Positions 35,598 to 46,177 are shown, numbered from the stretch's first letter. The stretch: DNA of 64,000 nucleotides from Erinaceus europaeus (GCF_950295315.1 NC_080171.1:98557445-98621444); one strand, 5' to 3'. Notes: generated by a model from the sequence alone, not told the origin. A program made the numbers and translations.

Positions 35598-35865
35598 ATA
35601 AGCTGGAAGATGGCTCACTTAGGAGAGCACAGATTTTACCATGTGCAGGACCTGGGTTCAAGCCCCCAGGCACTAAATGGTAGCACCTATATGGAAGAAG
35701 CTTTGTGGCTGGTAAAGCAATACCACAGTGTCTGTCCTCTCAGTGTAGGTCTCTGCCTCTCATTCTGTCTTAAAAAAAAAAGTCTTCCAGAGTAGAAGAA
35801 TCGGTATCATGCAGGCACAGAGCCCCAGCAATAACCCTGATGGCGTAAAGAATTATAGCCCACTA
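35598..35865 (+). mobile_element. SINE, E-like head with F 3' module
   Basis: AGCTGGAAGATGGCTCAC, CCTGGGTTCAAGCCCCC, then CCCAGCAATAACCCTGATGG at 35824-35843. Confidence 0.65.
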
Positions 35866-36374
35866 GGAGAAGTCCTGTCAACTCCCTCCTGGCTTACAGA
35901 GTCTGGGTCACTCTCTTTTCTCCCCTCTCTCCCACCCCTTCTTGGGACAGTCTCATTTCTGTCCCCTACCCTCTGCTTAGGGAACAGAGGTGATCATCTA
36001 GTCCCCATTTACCAGAGCTCTAGCCTCTCTGGGGACAGAACCAGGGAGAGGCTGGAAGGGTGAGGAGAATTCTAGGGCTAGGGGTTGTGGTAGAGGGGAA
36101 TCTGATGAAGTGAGGGACTGTTACCAAGCAAGGGACATGTGAACAGAACTGGGGAGAGGGATGAGGAAGGTTTTTTTCAGGAGCAGGTACAGTGTGGACC
36201 AAGACCCAAAACCATGGCTGTAGCCTATAGGGAAGCACTGTTCCATTCCTCCTCTGCCTGCTTTGGCCCAGGATAGCCTGTCCTCAGGTCAGTGTGGCTC
36301 AGCAGATCTGACTCAGAATTCCAGTTTCTGCTCCAACTGAGTTTGCCACATGCAGCACAAGAGGAGCCAAGAGA

Positions 36375-36480
36375 GGTGAGTGGCATTATCATCCCATTTG
36401 ACAGATAGGGAGACAGAGGATCAGAGTGTGTTGGGGGAGGGGAGTGGCTTGCCCAAAGATGTGGCTGGAGCACTGCTAAG
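36375..36480 (-). repeat. MIR fragment
   Basis: ATCATCCCATTTGACAGATA, GGGAGACAGAGGATCAGAG, GTGGCTTGCCCAAAGATG. Confidence 0.6.
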
Positions 36481-36869
36481 GTCAAAGTCAGGTCTGACTC
36501 CTCCCAGACCTCCCACTCCTCTTCCAGTGACCTCTTGTTATCCTCTGACTCACGTCCCACAGCAACTTGTCACTTAGGAGTTTGGGTGACATGCTGACAA
36601 GGGGGTGCACAGTGGGATTGAGGAGGTTGGGATCTAGCACATGGAGGGAGCAGACACAGAAATTTTTGTGAACCCACTGCAGACAGAGGAGAGGCTGTGC
36701 TGAGAGTGCTCCAGACTGAGGGCAATTCTTGAGCAGAGGTACGGAGGTCGAAAGGCCAGACCATGCTGCCAGTTCTCCGCATACAACTGGTGGCATGACA
36801 CCCTCATACACATGACCTTGGACGTTCAGAAGAAGACTGTGTTCCTTCACCTTCTGCACCCCCCCCATT

Positions 36870-37206
36870 GGATATAGACAGAGAAAAATTGAGAGGTAAA
36901 GTGGTCCGGGAGGTGGCTCAGTGGATAAAGCATCAGACTCTCAAGCATGAGGTCCTGAGTTCAATCCCCAGCAGCACATGTACCAGGGTGATGCCTGGTT
37001 CTTTCTCTCTCCTCCTATGTTTCTCATTAATAAATTTTAAAAAATTTTAAAAATTGAGAGGTAAAGAGGAGGTAGAGAGAAAGACACTATCAGCACTGCC
37101 TCACCACTTGTGAAGCTTCTCCCCTGTAGGTGAGGACTGGAGGCTTTAACCTGGGTTCTTGCACATTGTAACACATACATTCTATCAGGTGTACCACCAC
37201 CCAGCC
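36870..37206 (-). mobile_element. SINE family B, split by a C element
   Basis: TTGGATATAGACAGAGAAAA on the left and CACCACTTGTGAAGCTTCTC ... GTGTACCACCACCCAGCCCC on the right of the insert at 36902-37048. Confidence 0.8.
36902..37048 (+). mobile_element. SINE family C inside a B element
   Basis: GTGGATAAAGCATCAGACTC ... GAGTTCAATCCCCAGC; perfect 18-base target duplication AAAAATTGAGAGGTAAAG at 36884-36901 and 37049-37066. Confidence 0.9.
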
Positions 37207-37224
37207 CCTGCTTTGTCATACATA

Positions 37225-37346
37225 TATTTTAATGAGATGAATACAAGGAGACCAGAACACTGCTCAACTCTAGCTTATAGTGGTGCAGGGAACTGAACCT
37301 GGGCCCTCAGAGCCTCAGACTTTTGCATAACCATTATGCTGTCTCC
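37225..37346 (-). mobile_element. SINE family D
   Basis: CAGAACACTGCTCAACTCTA ... GGGAACTGAACCTGGGCC ... GCATAACCATTATGCTGTC. Confidence 0.75.
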
Positions 37347-37370
37347 CCAGCTCCACCTTCTGCTTTTTAA

Positions 37371-37558
37371 AATATGTTTTATTTATTCATTATTGGATAG
37401 AGACAGAGAGAAATTGAGAGGGTAGGAGAGATAGAGAAGGAGAGAGAGACAGAGACACCTGCAGCCCTGCTCCACTACTCATGAAGCTTGCCCCCTGCAG
37501 GTGCAGACCAGGGGCTTGAACCTGGGTCCTTGTGCACTGTAATGTGAGTGCTTAACCC
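37371..37558 (-). mobile_element. SINE family B, first of a same-site pair
   Basis: GAAGCTTGCCCCCTGCAGGT ... GTGCACTGTAATGTGAGTGC. Target copies CCACCTTCTGCTTT before (37353) and after (37560). Confidence 0.85.
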
Positions 37559-37573
37559 CCCACCTTCTGCTTT

Positions 37574-37907
37574 GTTTTAAGTTTTAAAAAATACATATTT
37601 ACTTTCCCTTTTGTTGCCCTTGTTGTTGTAGTGATTATTGATATTGTTGTTGTTGGATAGGACAGAGAGAAATGGAGAGAGATGGAGAAGACAGAGAGGG
37701 AGAGAAAGACAGACACCTGAAGACCTGGTTCACTGCCTGTGAAGCAATTCCCCTGCAGGTGGGTAGCTGGGGGCTTGAACCGGGATCCTTACGCTGGTCC
37801 TTGTGCTTTGTGCAGGTGGGTAGCTGGGGGCTTGAACCAGGATCCTTACACTGGTCCTTGCACTTTGTGCCACATGCACTTAACCCACTGTGCTACTGCC
37901 TGACTCC
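37574..37907 (-). mobile_element. SINE family A with 57-base box-B duplication
   Basis: Same target sequence at 37560 and 37908-37925. Segment 37754-37810 is repeated at 37811-37867, duplicating the reversed box B (GGGGCTTGAACC). Confidence 0.88.
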
Positions 37908-38009
37908 CCACTTTCTGCTTTTTAACTTGAGTTCCTTCACCTGCAAATTGGGCAATCTGAAGACCCAAATCAGGATGCCCAGCTAGTGAAGAAACAGCAG
38001 GTTTTATTC

Positions 38010-38120
38010 TTTTAGAATAATCATTATTGTGATGATCTCACAAAATTTCAGCCAAGGGAACTGAAACTCGAAGTTTAAGTAGCTGTTAAGAGGTTGCTCA
38101 GCTAGGAAGCAGGTAGATTG
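38010..38120 (-). repeat. MIR fragment
   Basis: AATCATTATTGTGATGATCTC, AGGGAACTGAAACTCG, GGTTGCTCAGCTAGGAAGC. Confidence 0.5.
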
Positions 38121-38384
38121 AGCTCAGTCTTCTCTACTTACACACCCAGGCTGCACCTCTGTGGCACCTTGGGCTGCTGCCCACTTAGGAAGAGCCTGGG
38201 GCCCAGTCTGAACCCAGCCTTTCCAGGGTAGACAGTGGGCAGGCGTCCTATTCACACAGCCCAATAACAGGCTCTAGAGTCTGGGGTCAGAGCCCCATAT
38301 ACCTCCTGAGGCAAGGCAGCCTGGTGGCTTGGGGGTTCCTTGAGCATCACTTATATGACCCTTTGAGCCCCTGTCCTTCTGTAG

Positions 38385-38700
38385 GCTGTGGTCTCCTTCA
38401 TGGTGTTTACTGAGTGGCTGCTATGTGCCTTGTCCCAAGTACAGAGGATACAAGGCAGACAGACACAGCCCAGCCCCCAAAGAGCTCAACATCCAGTAGG
38501 ATCTGAAAGATTTTCTGCCCCGTCCTTTGTGGAACACAGAGGCCAGACTCTTCCCCTGGACTGTGGACCAAGAAGGATTTCCTGGAAGAAGAGCAGTCCA
38601 TACTGAGAATGAAGGGATTATTGAGGTCAGTGGGAAGGGAGTGGATGTCTGGCCAATGGAACCATATGAGCAAGGTTCTAGAAATAGATTGTGGTGGGAG
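38385..38700 (+). repeat. Ancient L2-like fragment
   Basis: GTTTACTGAGTGGCTGCTAT, GTGCCTTGTCCCAAGTACAG, CCCAAAGAGCTCAACATCC resemble the old TATGTGCCAGGCACTG-type repeat end. Confidence 0.45.
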
Positions 38701-38710
38701 TGCAGGGTTT

Positions 38711-38972
38711 AAAAAAAAATTTATTCCCTTTTGTTGCCCTTGTTGTTTTATTGTTGTAGTGATTATTGATGTTGTTGTTGTTGGATAGGACAGAGAGAAA
38801 TGGAGAGAGGAGGGGAAGACAGAGAGAGGGAGAGAAAGATAGACACCTGCAAACCTGCTTCACCGCTTGTGAAGCCACTTCCCTGCAGGTGGGGGTCCGG
38901 GGGCTCAAACCAGGATCCTTAAGCCAGTCCTTGCGCTTTGCGCTTAACCTGTTGCGCTACCGCCCAACTCCA
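38711..38972 (-). mobile_element. SINE family A
   Basis: Complete reverse A element; target copies GGGAGTGCAGGGTTT (38696-38710) and GGGAGTTCAGGTTTT (38973-38987). Confidence 0.88.
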
Positions 38973-38989
38973 GGGAGTTCAGGTTTTTA

Positions 38990-39200
38990 AAGGCCATGTT
39001 GGGGAGCCTGGCCTTTATTCCAGGGCCACAGGAGCTATGGGTGGAATCTAAGCAGGGAAATGTGTCTGTGCAGAAGTTAGGTTTGAACTGACATTTGCTA
39101 TGACCTTGAGTGGGTTTCAGAGGGAGCTGGATGACGCCAGAGAGGAAGCTGGTAGAGGAGCACGCTGAGGTGTTTGGGGCTGAGAGCACAGGTGTACTAG
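38990..39200. repeat. Possible ancient L2-like fragment
   Basis: GCCTGGCCTTTATTCCAGGG and TGACCTTGAGTGGGTTTCAG suggest an old repeat; weak. Confidence 0.25.
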
Positions 39201-39350
39201 GTATCACCCAAGCTGTGAGAAGGCCTGGCCTGTGAGGGGGCTCTGTGACCATATGCAGGACACATACCTGCAGGCACCAGGTATCCAGGCCTGTGTGAGT
39301 CCCTCAGTAAGAGCAGCACAACCTTGTGTGTTCCCAAGAGTGTGATTGAG

Positions 39351-39369
39351 TCTCTCTCTCTCTCTCTCC

Positions 39370-39412
<43 letters not shown>

Positions 39413-39420
39413 TGGGTGTG
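39351..39420 (+). repeat. (TC)n(TG)n compound microsatellite
   Basis: TC run 39351-39369 followed by TG run 39373-39420. Confidence 0.95.
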
Positions 39421-39424
39421 TACA

Positions 39425-40245
39425 AGGCAGCTTGTACTGTGGCAGCCCTCCCCCCAGCCTGCTGCCCAGGAGGGGCCCTTGAAACCTTGGGCAGGACATC
39501 AGGAAGCTACCACCTCTGCTGACCTGGCCCAGCCTGCTGTGGGCCTGCCCAGTCCCCTACCCCATCTTCTCCAGGCTGCCAGCCCTGTCTCTGCTTCACT
39601 TAGTGGCAGTGCTGTCTGCCAGGGGGCTGTCGCCACTGTAAATCGTCTTGAACAGTTTAATCACTGCAGTACCTGCCTGCTTGCTGTGCTGAGCTGACAG
39701 CAGGCGGGCTGGACTCTCTCTGGAGCAGGCAACATCTGGAGAGGCAGGCCCAGCTCCTCTGGGGGGACAATGGCTGATGCTCCCACATTCAGATGCCAGT
39801 GCATAGAATGGGAGTAGGTGGCAGGGAGGGATGGCCCTGCATCAGTGTGTGCCTGGCTGCGCCACATGCTGCATACATGCCCATGTGTCTGCACATCACC
39901 TTCCTGACGGTCTCTACATCATCAAGCTGGGGTCCTGGGGTGCACCTGTACATTTGTACCTGTTCTACCTGTGTCTGTGTACCTGCCTGGGAGGGCATAT
40001 GTGGATGTGGGTAATTCCCCAGTGTGTGGTGTGTCTGTCTTGGGAGCATTATGTTTTGGGGGAGGGTGCAGGGGGATGTTGGCCATGGTGGGCTCAGGAG
40101 GGCATGGGGCAAGATGCACAGTTGTCATTGAGAGCATCCTGTGTGTCTGTTTGGACATGGGCTGGGTGTGATGGGCAAAGCAGGTCCCTGGTGGCTGGCT
40201 GTCGCACTAAGAGAAACTTGGGTTTCTGCAAGAATTTCCCTCAGC
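39425..40245. other. Intron 2 unique DNA, nothing recognised
   Basis: No gene or repeat recognised. A 149-residue open frame at 39831 shows no recognisable domain and ends in SINE-like sequence. Confidence 0.45.
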
Positions 40246-40409
40246 TTTTTTTAAAGCTTTATTTATATATTTATTTATGAGAGAAAGAAAGGGGGAGAAA
40301 GTGAGCACATGCCAGGTCACTATTCTGGAATATTGGGAGCCTAGGATCAAACTTGGGACCTCATGCTTGCAAATGACACATTCTAACTGCTACACCACCT
40401 ACCAGGCCT
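40246..40409 (-). mobile_element. SINE family C
   Basis: TTTATTTATGAGAGAAAGAA, CTAGGATCAAACTTGGGACC, CTAACTGCTACACCACC: reversed C element. Confidence 0.7.
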
Positions 40410-41190
40410 GCTCCTCCCACCATTATCTGGCCTGGATGGGAAGTTGTGACAATGCAGGACACCAGCCTCCCCACTCTGGGGGTAGAAGCTATTACCAGCT
40501 CCTCTCTGCCCCTCCCCTTTCTCCCTTCTCTTCTCAGGTACTCAGACTTAGCTAGGAAGCCAAGCTTACCCAGGACAGCCACCCCCAGATGCAACCTAGA
40601 CTCTGGGAAGAGACAGACATCCTTTCTTAACTGGGCAGCAATTTCAGACCTGTGATCAAGGAACCTCATCAGCATGACCAATCTGGGGGGTTCAGGATCT
40701 GGGAGTCAGGATGGTTGAGTGCCAAGGTAGGGGTCAGGTTCCTGGAAGTCAGAGGAGCCCCCACAGCCCACTGCCACCGCCATCCAGGTGAGCTGGCAGG
40801 CAGGTCTGGCACAATGACAGGTGTGCTCTAGTGGGCATGCCCTGCTGGTATGCTTTCACAGGTGTGCCCCAGCCCACAGCCCCCAACAGGTGTGCCCTGA
40901 CAGGTGTGTCTCTGAGAGGAGAGAACAGTGTGGCCACCAGACCCAGTGGGTCTCTTGGATTCCAGAGAGCTTTCACAGACCCTGCAGCCACCCCCAGCCT
41001 AGGAAGCTAGTGCCCTCCCGCCACGCCACTGCCGCCACTGCCGCTGCCCTGACTGAGGCCCTGCCACCTAGGGGAGCTGACCCCAACCCCGCCCCCCCCA
41101 CCACATCCCAGCTTGTGGGCTCACAAAGGGAGAAGAGGGAAGTGCAAAATCGCAGAGATTTGTCTTGTCCTGGGCTGACAGCGGAGCGAG
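40410..41190. other. Intron 2 unique DNA upstream of the enhancer-like block
   Basis: No gene recognised; short GCC triplet run at about 41023-41047. Confidence 0.45.
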
Positions 41191-41520
41191 TGATTGCCAG
41201 GCCCGCTTGGCAGTTTTTAATCATTTTATCTCTGTTCTTGGCTCTCCGGGGAGACAGCCAGTGCTTAGCAGTCTGCTCAGAAAGACCTCAGGGCGCGTGG
41301 CGCAGCGGCGGCTCCGAGCTCCCATTATTAGCTGTGCTCTTCGGAGCGCGCTCGGATCTCTCCCAGGGGAGCCGGTGAAAAATTAACACGGGCCGGCGGC
41401 TCGGGCGCCCGATGTAACTGTAATTACTCCATTGATATTCCTCACACAATAGCGCTGTCATCAGTCATTTACATAAACTTTCTCTCCGCAAAGATGGGTG
41501 GAGGTGCCTAATCCTATTGG
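41190..41520. promoter_or_regulatory. Candidate enhancer: homeodomain plus PBX-MEIS-like cluster
   Basis: Repeat-free block combining CpG-rich sequence with AT-rich motifs: CATTATTAGCTG near 41322, AAAATTAACACG near 41379, TAATTA at 41421-41426, CTGTCATCA at 41455-41463 (reverse TGATGACAG, a PBX-MEIS-like composite) and forkhead-like ACATAAAC near 41470. Its texture matches deeply conserved developmental enhancers. Confidence 0.5.
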
Positions 41521-41589
41521 GTGCTTCCACGGCATGCATTATACATGGCAGGGGGCTCCTAGGTGAGGAGGGGGGAGGCCAACAGGGAG

Positions 41590-41725
41590 GGGGCGGGATC
41601 CTAGGTGAGGAAGGGAAGAGAGAGGAGGGAAGGGGAGGGGAAAGAGGCAGGGAGGAGTGAGGAAAGAATTGGGAGAGAAGTGAGGAGGAGAGAAGTTAAT
41701 TGGAAGAGAAATGGAGGGGAATGAA
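41590..41725 (+). repeat. GA-rich purine tract
   Basis: Irregular GGAGGGAAGGGG units between two candidate enhancer blocks. Confidence 0.7.
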
Positions 41726-42039
41726 AGGGAGCCAGGAGGCAGCTGAGTGGACAGGGTGCTGGAGCTGGAAGCTCACCCCAGAGATGTTGGGGTCCCCATG
41801 GGCTGCATCCCAAAGGTTAGTGGCCTGTTTTGCTTGTTGAGGCTCCTTCTGAGTCCCTGACCTGCCCGATGAATGAGGGAAACTCCCAGCCAACCTGCCA
41901 GACTGTTGTAGTGGGGCAGGTGAGCCCCACCCTCCAGCATCCTCAAACAAAGCTTGTCCACTCTTGGGGCGGGGCCAGTTATCCTGTTTTCTGTTAGGTA
42001 CATCTAGAGGCAGGCCCTAAGCTCCCTCCCCCCCAATCC

Positions 42040-42160
42040 CAAGTCTCTTTAACTGCTAAGGAGTTAAGCCCTCTATGGAAATCACCCCCTTAATGACCTA
42101 ATTAAAGACTTTAGGGACACGTACTGCAGGGGGAAAGCTAATAACACCCCCCCCAACAAT
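42040..42160. promoter_or_regulatory. Candidate conserved noncoding block with CTAATTAAAG
   Basis: Unique sequence with CTAATTAAAG at 42098-42107 (homeodomain core), CTTAATGACC just upstream and AACAATAATAATCC downstream. It sits between two other candidate blocks at 41.2-41.5 and 42.3-42.6 kb. Confidence 0.4.
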
Positions 42161-42309
42161 AATAATCCAGTGGCGTCTCCCCTGTTATTGCTGCGTCCTG
42201 ACCACTCCTGGCTGGTCCTGCCTGAGCAAGCTGTTGGTGATACAAGGGGGTGTGGGCACTGAGCTCCACAGCTGGACCAGGAAGGGCTCAGGATGGGGCC
42301 AAGGGGAGA

Positions 42310-42620
42310 GGCTCTGGATAGTCAAATTTCCGTCGCTGAATATTTAATGAAGCCTGTGCGGTTTATTTGGTTGGCCTGTCGATTTTTATTCTTCTGTCAA
42401 TAGCTTCTCATATGTGGGGCTGTGATGATCTTTAGCAGGGCCTCTCTGGGGATGGCTGCCACTAAATGCAATTATGGATTTTATACCTCAATGTGTTTGA
42501 TATTTCCACTGATCTAATTTGCAGCCTGGTAGTTTATTGTTTGGCATTTTAATGGCGTTCAAATGCTATGGGAAATTTGATTTCTTTTTATAATTCCTCC
42601 TTAACTCAGTTAATGCGGGT
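42310..42620. promoter_or_regulatory. Candidate conserved AT-rich enhancer block
   Basis: About 300 bases of unique AT-rich sequence with many homeobox-type cores: ATTTAATGAAG near 42343, GCAATTATGG near 42468, TCTAATTTGC near 42514, TTTTAATGGCG near 42547 and CAGTTAATGCG near 42607. It ends just before a GAA microsatellite. Conservation not tested. Confidence 0.45.
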
Positions 42621-42657
42621 GGCAGGATGGCCCAGATTTTAAAGCCCAATGTATAGG

Positions 42658-42734
42658 AAAAAAAGAAGAAGAAGAAGAAGGAGAAGGAGGAGGAGAAGAA
42701 GGAGAAGGGGAAAGAAGGAGAAGAAAGAAGAAGA
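42658..42734 (+). repeat. (GAA)n/(GGA)n purine repeat
   Basis: About 77 purine-only bases, mostly GAA and GGAGAA units. Confidence 0.9.
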
Positions 42735-42970
42735 TAGTTAAGAGTGTGTCCATTGAAGTTGAAGTAAGGTCTTACTCTAAGCCATAGTGCCCATGTGTCT
42801 GCATGACTCCAGTCAGGGCCCTGGGTGGCAGGCATGGGGAGTTGAGGTGAACTGTGGAGAGGCTGGTGCTGGCATCCAGGACTCAGAGAGTGTCAGCATG
42901 CATTCCTTTGCTCCCACTGTCCTGGTTACTTCACAGGCCCTGTTACAGGACCTCTTAAACAGTTCTCTTT

Positions 42971-43302
42971 TAAAAAAATATTTATTTATTCTCTTTAGTT
43001 GCCTTTGTTGTTTTATTGTTGTTGTACTTATTTTTTTTAAAAAAAATTTATTTACTTATTCATGAGAAAGATAGGAGGAGAGGGAAAGAACCAGACATCA
43101 CTCTGGTACTTATGCTGCCAGGGATTGAACTCAGGACCTCATGCTTGAAAGCCCAATGCTTTATCCACTGTGCCACCTCCCGGACCGCTGTTGTTGTATT
43201 TCTTGTTGTTGTTACTGATGTTATCATTGTTGGGTAGGACAGCGAGAATTGGAAAGAGGAGTGGAAAACAGAGGGGGAGAGAAAGACAGGCACCTGCAAA
43301 GT
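42971..43302 (-). mobile_element. SINE family A, 5'-truncated and split by a C element
   Basis: Tail at 42971-43025 and body at 43189-43302; it stops at GACAGGCACCTGCAAAG, so the tRNA-like head is missing. Confidence 0.8.
43031..43188 (-). mobile_element. SINE family C inside an A element
   Basis: Reversed C element ending CCACCTCCCGGACCGC; target copies TGTTGTTGTACTTA (43017-43030) and TGTTGTTGTATTTC (from 43189). Confidence 0.85.
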
Positions 43303-43304
43303 AA

Positions 43305-44525
43305 GGCTTTGAGAGTTTTCCAGCAACTGTCTGAGGTCATGCCTAGCAGGCAAACCAGGAAGTGAACCCAGGTGTGTGTGGTTTCAGAGATTCTGCTCTG
43401 AACCATGGTGCCTGACAATGTGGTCATCCCAAGGCTGGGCTGGGCCTGTCCTCTAGTTGGGGCCCTCCTCATCCTCCTCGTCTCCCGTCCTCTTCTTCCT
43501 TCTTCCTCAGCATCACTGGCCCTCACTTCTGTCCTGGGTCAGTGTACCCCCATAAGCCAGTGGGCTGCTGGCTTAGCCATGGTGGTTAGATTCTGTCTTG
43601 GAAGAATTTTGTACCCAGTGGACTGTCCTTTCCATCCTTTCAGGGGACTCTCACCTCACCATCTCTCTTAGGTTCCTACTGTATTGAAGTCACTTTCCAT
43701 ACTCTGCTATCCACTAGACAGTCCCAGCAGCCTCTCCCCAATTAAACATGAGTGTCCACACTCCTGACATCCCTATCCAAGCTAGACACCATGCAGGGCA
43801 TGCTGCACATACTGTTAGCGCCATGAGGTGTGATCACACACACCACCACCACACAACATACACTTTACAGATGAGGAAACTGAGAGTCCTAGTGAGACTC
43901 AAAATCCCCCTGATATACCTCCAGATAGAATAGTTGTACTACCCCCCACCCCGTCAATTTCTTGTATTTACTATGCCATGGCAATCGGTTCTCCTGTATG
44001 TCAAGGCAGGGGCTTCCTTGCTTATAGTTCATCTGTTACTACAGTGGGGTCCAGAGAGACCGTTGGACCAATGAATGAACAAATGCCCAACCCTATCTCT
44101 GCTTAGAGCCATTCTGAGATCTCCCAGCACCTTCACAGGCAGTTCTGGCCTAAAAGCTATGTGCCAAAGTTCATGATAGTGTTCTTTCCACAGACACCTC
44201 AGCTCCCAGCGCCAGCTCCTCTGTCCCACCCTACCTCATATTTGAGTCTCCCTTTCTCTGGGCAGTCACTTCTCTTTCATACCTCCAGGCCCCTGCCCTC
44301 ACTGCCTCCAGCCTTAAATGGGTTTTCCCTCCCTGCTCCTTCTCTCAGCCCACCTGGGGCCCGTCTCCCAGGCAGTTTCCACAGCCACTCTTCAGGGCTG
44401 GCCCTGCTTCCTCTGGAGGTTGTCACCACTCTTGTCATGTGGCTTTGCTGCTGTCCCTCCTACTCCTCTGAGATAACTTAGATATAGAGCTACCCCATTA
44501 TCTCTGTTCCTTGGGGAGGGTCTTT
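43305..44525. other. Intron 2 unique DNA with MIR trace
   Basis: A minus-strand MIR remnant at about 43855-43900 (CACTTTACAGATGAGGAAAC); otherwise nothing recognised. Confidence 0.5.
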
Positions 44526-44526
44526 T

Positions 44527-44579
44527 GAATAAATGAATGAATGAATGAATGAATGAATGAATGAATGAATGAATGAATA
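44527..44579 (+). repeat. (TGAA)n tetranucleotide repeat
   Basis: Eleven or more TGAA units, nearly perfect. Confidence 0.95.
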
Positions 44580-45200
44580 CAGGAAATAAGAAGGAATGGT
44601 CCTATCAGTCATTGCAGATAACTGCACTACTCATTCTGGAGCATCAAACAGTCCCCTCCCAGAGTGGGTGGGGAAATGGTTAGGAGCCTGAAAGCCCTGT
44701 CAGCCTTGAGTGTGGACTGGGAAGGGGGAGCACATTGTCAGCAGGTGATGGATAAGCAGCTCCCTTTGAGGCCCCACCCTGTCCAGAAAGCTGCCTAAGT
44801 GTTAAGAGCACTTCCCTTTCTCACTCCCCAATCAGCAGTGAAATCAGACCTCAGTAATCTGATGTTCCACTTAGGAAAGAAAACAGAATCCCCAGCCTGG
44901 GAAGTGGTGGGCATCACCATCAGGTGTCTGATAAGATCTTCAAGGCTTGTTATCCTGGGTCAGGCTGGCTTGTGTGCAAGGTTGGGGGTAGCTCCCCTGG
45001 AAGCTGAGTCTGTTCTCTATAACTTGCCAGTAGAGGGTGCAGAGCTGGAGTGGTGTTGGAGAGGACTGTGAGTTCATGTGGGGACAGCTACAGGAGGAAC
45101 TGCTCCCAGGGACCCCAATTCCAGGACTTTTGAACTTTCTACTGCTGCTCCCAATAGATCCTAGCAAAACAGATGAATTAGGGGTGTGGCAGAGTTATAC
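44580..45200. other. Intron 2 unique DNA
   Basis: No gene or repeat recognised apart from the CTCF-like site at 45027. Confidence 0.45.
45027..45040 (+). promoter_or_regulatory. CTCF-like motif in intron 2
   Basis: CCAGTAGAGGGTGC matches the CTCF core at all but one position (T for C at position 12). It is in the same orientation as the upstream site at 10705. Confidence 0.35.
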
Positions 45201-45290
45201 TAGAGACCTAGGATCTGCTTGAGCCTAACTCCAGTCACCTCCTAGCTGTGTGCCCAGTGGGAAGTCACACACCATTTCTGAACTGCAGCA
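45200..45290 (+). repeat. MIR fragment
   Basis: CAGTCACCTCCTAGCTGTGT and CACACACCATTTCTGAAC resemble MIR. Confidence 0.5.
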
Positions 45291-45450
45291 GCCTACTCTC
45301 CAAGCCCAGCCCCTGCTCCTGGACCAGAGACAAGATCAAGTGGCATCATGTGTGTCCCTGAGCAGCTCAACAAATCAGGAAACCATATCACTTGTCGTCC
45401 AAACTGGGACACTTTCAGAGTGAAAGGGGATAGCATTAATAATTATGCTG

Positions 45451-45793
45451 GTGGGGACTGGGCGGTAGCGCAGTGGGTTAAGCACACATGGCGCAAAGCA
45501 GAAGGATCTGCGTTAGGATCCCGGTTCGAGCCCCCCGCTCCTCATCTGCAGGGGAGTCACTTCACAGGCGGTGAAGCAGGTCTGCAGGTGTCTGTCTTTC
45601 TCTCCCCCTCTCTGTCTTCCCCTCCTCTCTCCATTTCTCTCTGTCCCATCCAACAACAGCATCAATCGCAACAATAACAATAACGAAAACAATAAGGGCA
45701 GCAACAAGGGCAACAAATGGAAAAAAATAGCCTCCAGGAACAGTGGATTTATAGTATAGGCACGGAACCCCAGCAATATCCCTGGAGGCAAAA
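45451..45793 (+). mobile_element. SINE family A, long form with F module
   Basis: A head and body followed after the tail by CCTCCAGGAACAGTGGATTT and CCCAGCAATATCCCTGGAGG (45769-45788), then an AAT repeat. Left target copy ATAATTATGCTG at 45439-45450. Confidence 0.88.
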
Positions 45794-45838
45794 TAATAAT
45801 AATAATAACTATGATTATAATTATTATTATTATTATGC
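45791..45838 (+). repeat. (AAT)n/(ATT)n repeat at a SINE tail
   Basis: AATAATAAT run passing into TTATTATTAT, forming a potential short hairpin, ending in a target copy TATTATGCTG. Confidence 0.85.
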
Positions 45839-45841
45839 TGA

Positions 45842-45988
45842 TGAGGTCCAGGAAGTGGTGAAATGGATCAAGTGCTGGACTCTCAAGCATGGGGTCCTAA
45901 GCTCCATCCCCAGTATCACATGTGCCGGAGTGATGTTCTAGTTCTCTCTCCCCCTACTCTTATTAATGAACAAATAAACATTTTAAAA
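45842..45988 (+). mobile_element. SINE family C at the same target site
   Basis: AGTGGTGAAATGGATCAAGT ... GTCCTAAGCTCCATCCCC ... TCTTATTAATGAACAAATAA; right target copy ATAATTATGCTG at 45989-46000. Confidence 0.85.
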
Positions 45989-46177
45989 ATAATTATGCTG
46001 AGCCACATGTCTCAACAAGGACTGTCCCAGGCATCCTAGACACTGTGGTTATCTATCAATAAAGTACTTTTCCACCAAGCAGGGAGAAGGTATATCAAGG
46101 CATGTCCTTATTTTTCTTAGTAGTTGCTGGTAGGTGAAGGGCTCCTAGGGTCTTAACAAGAACCACTTTGGAGGTGG

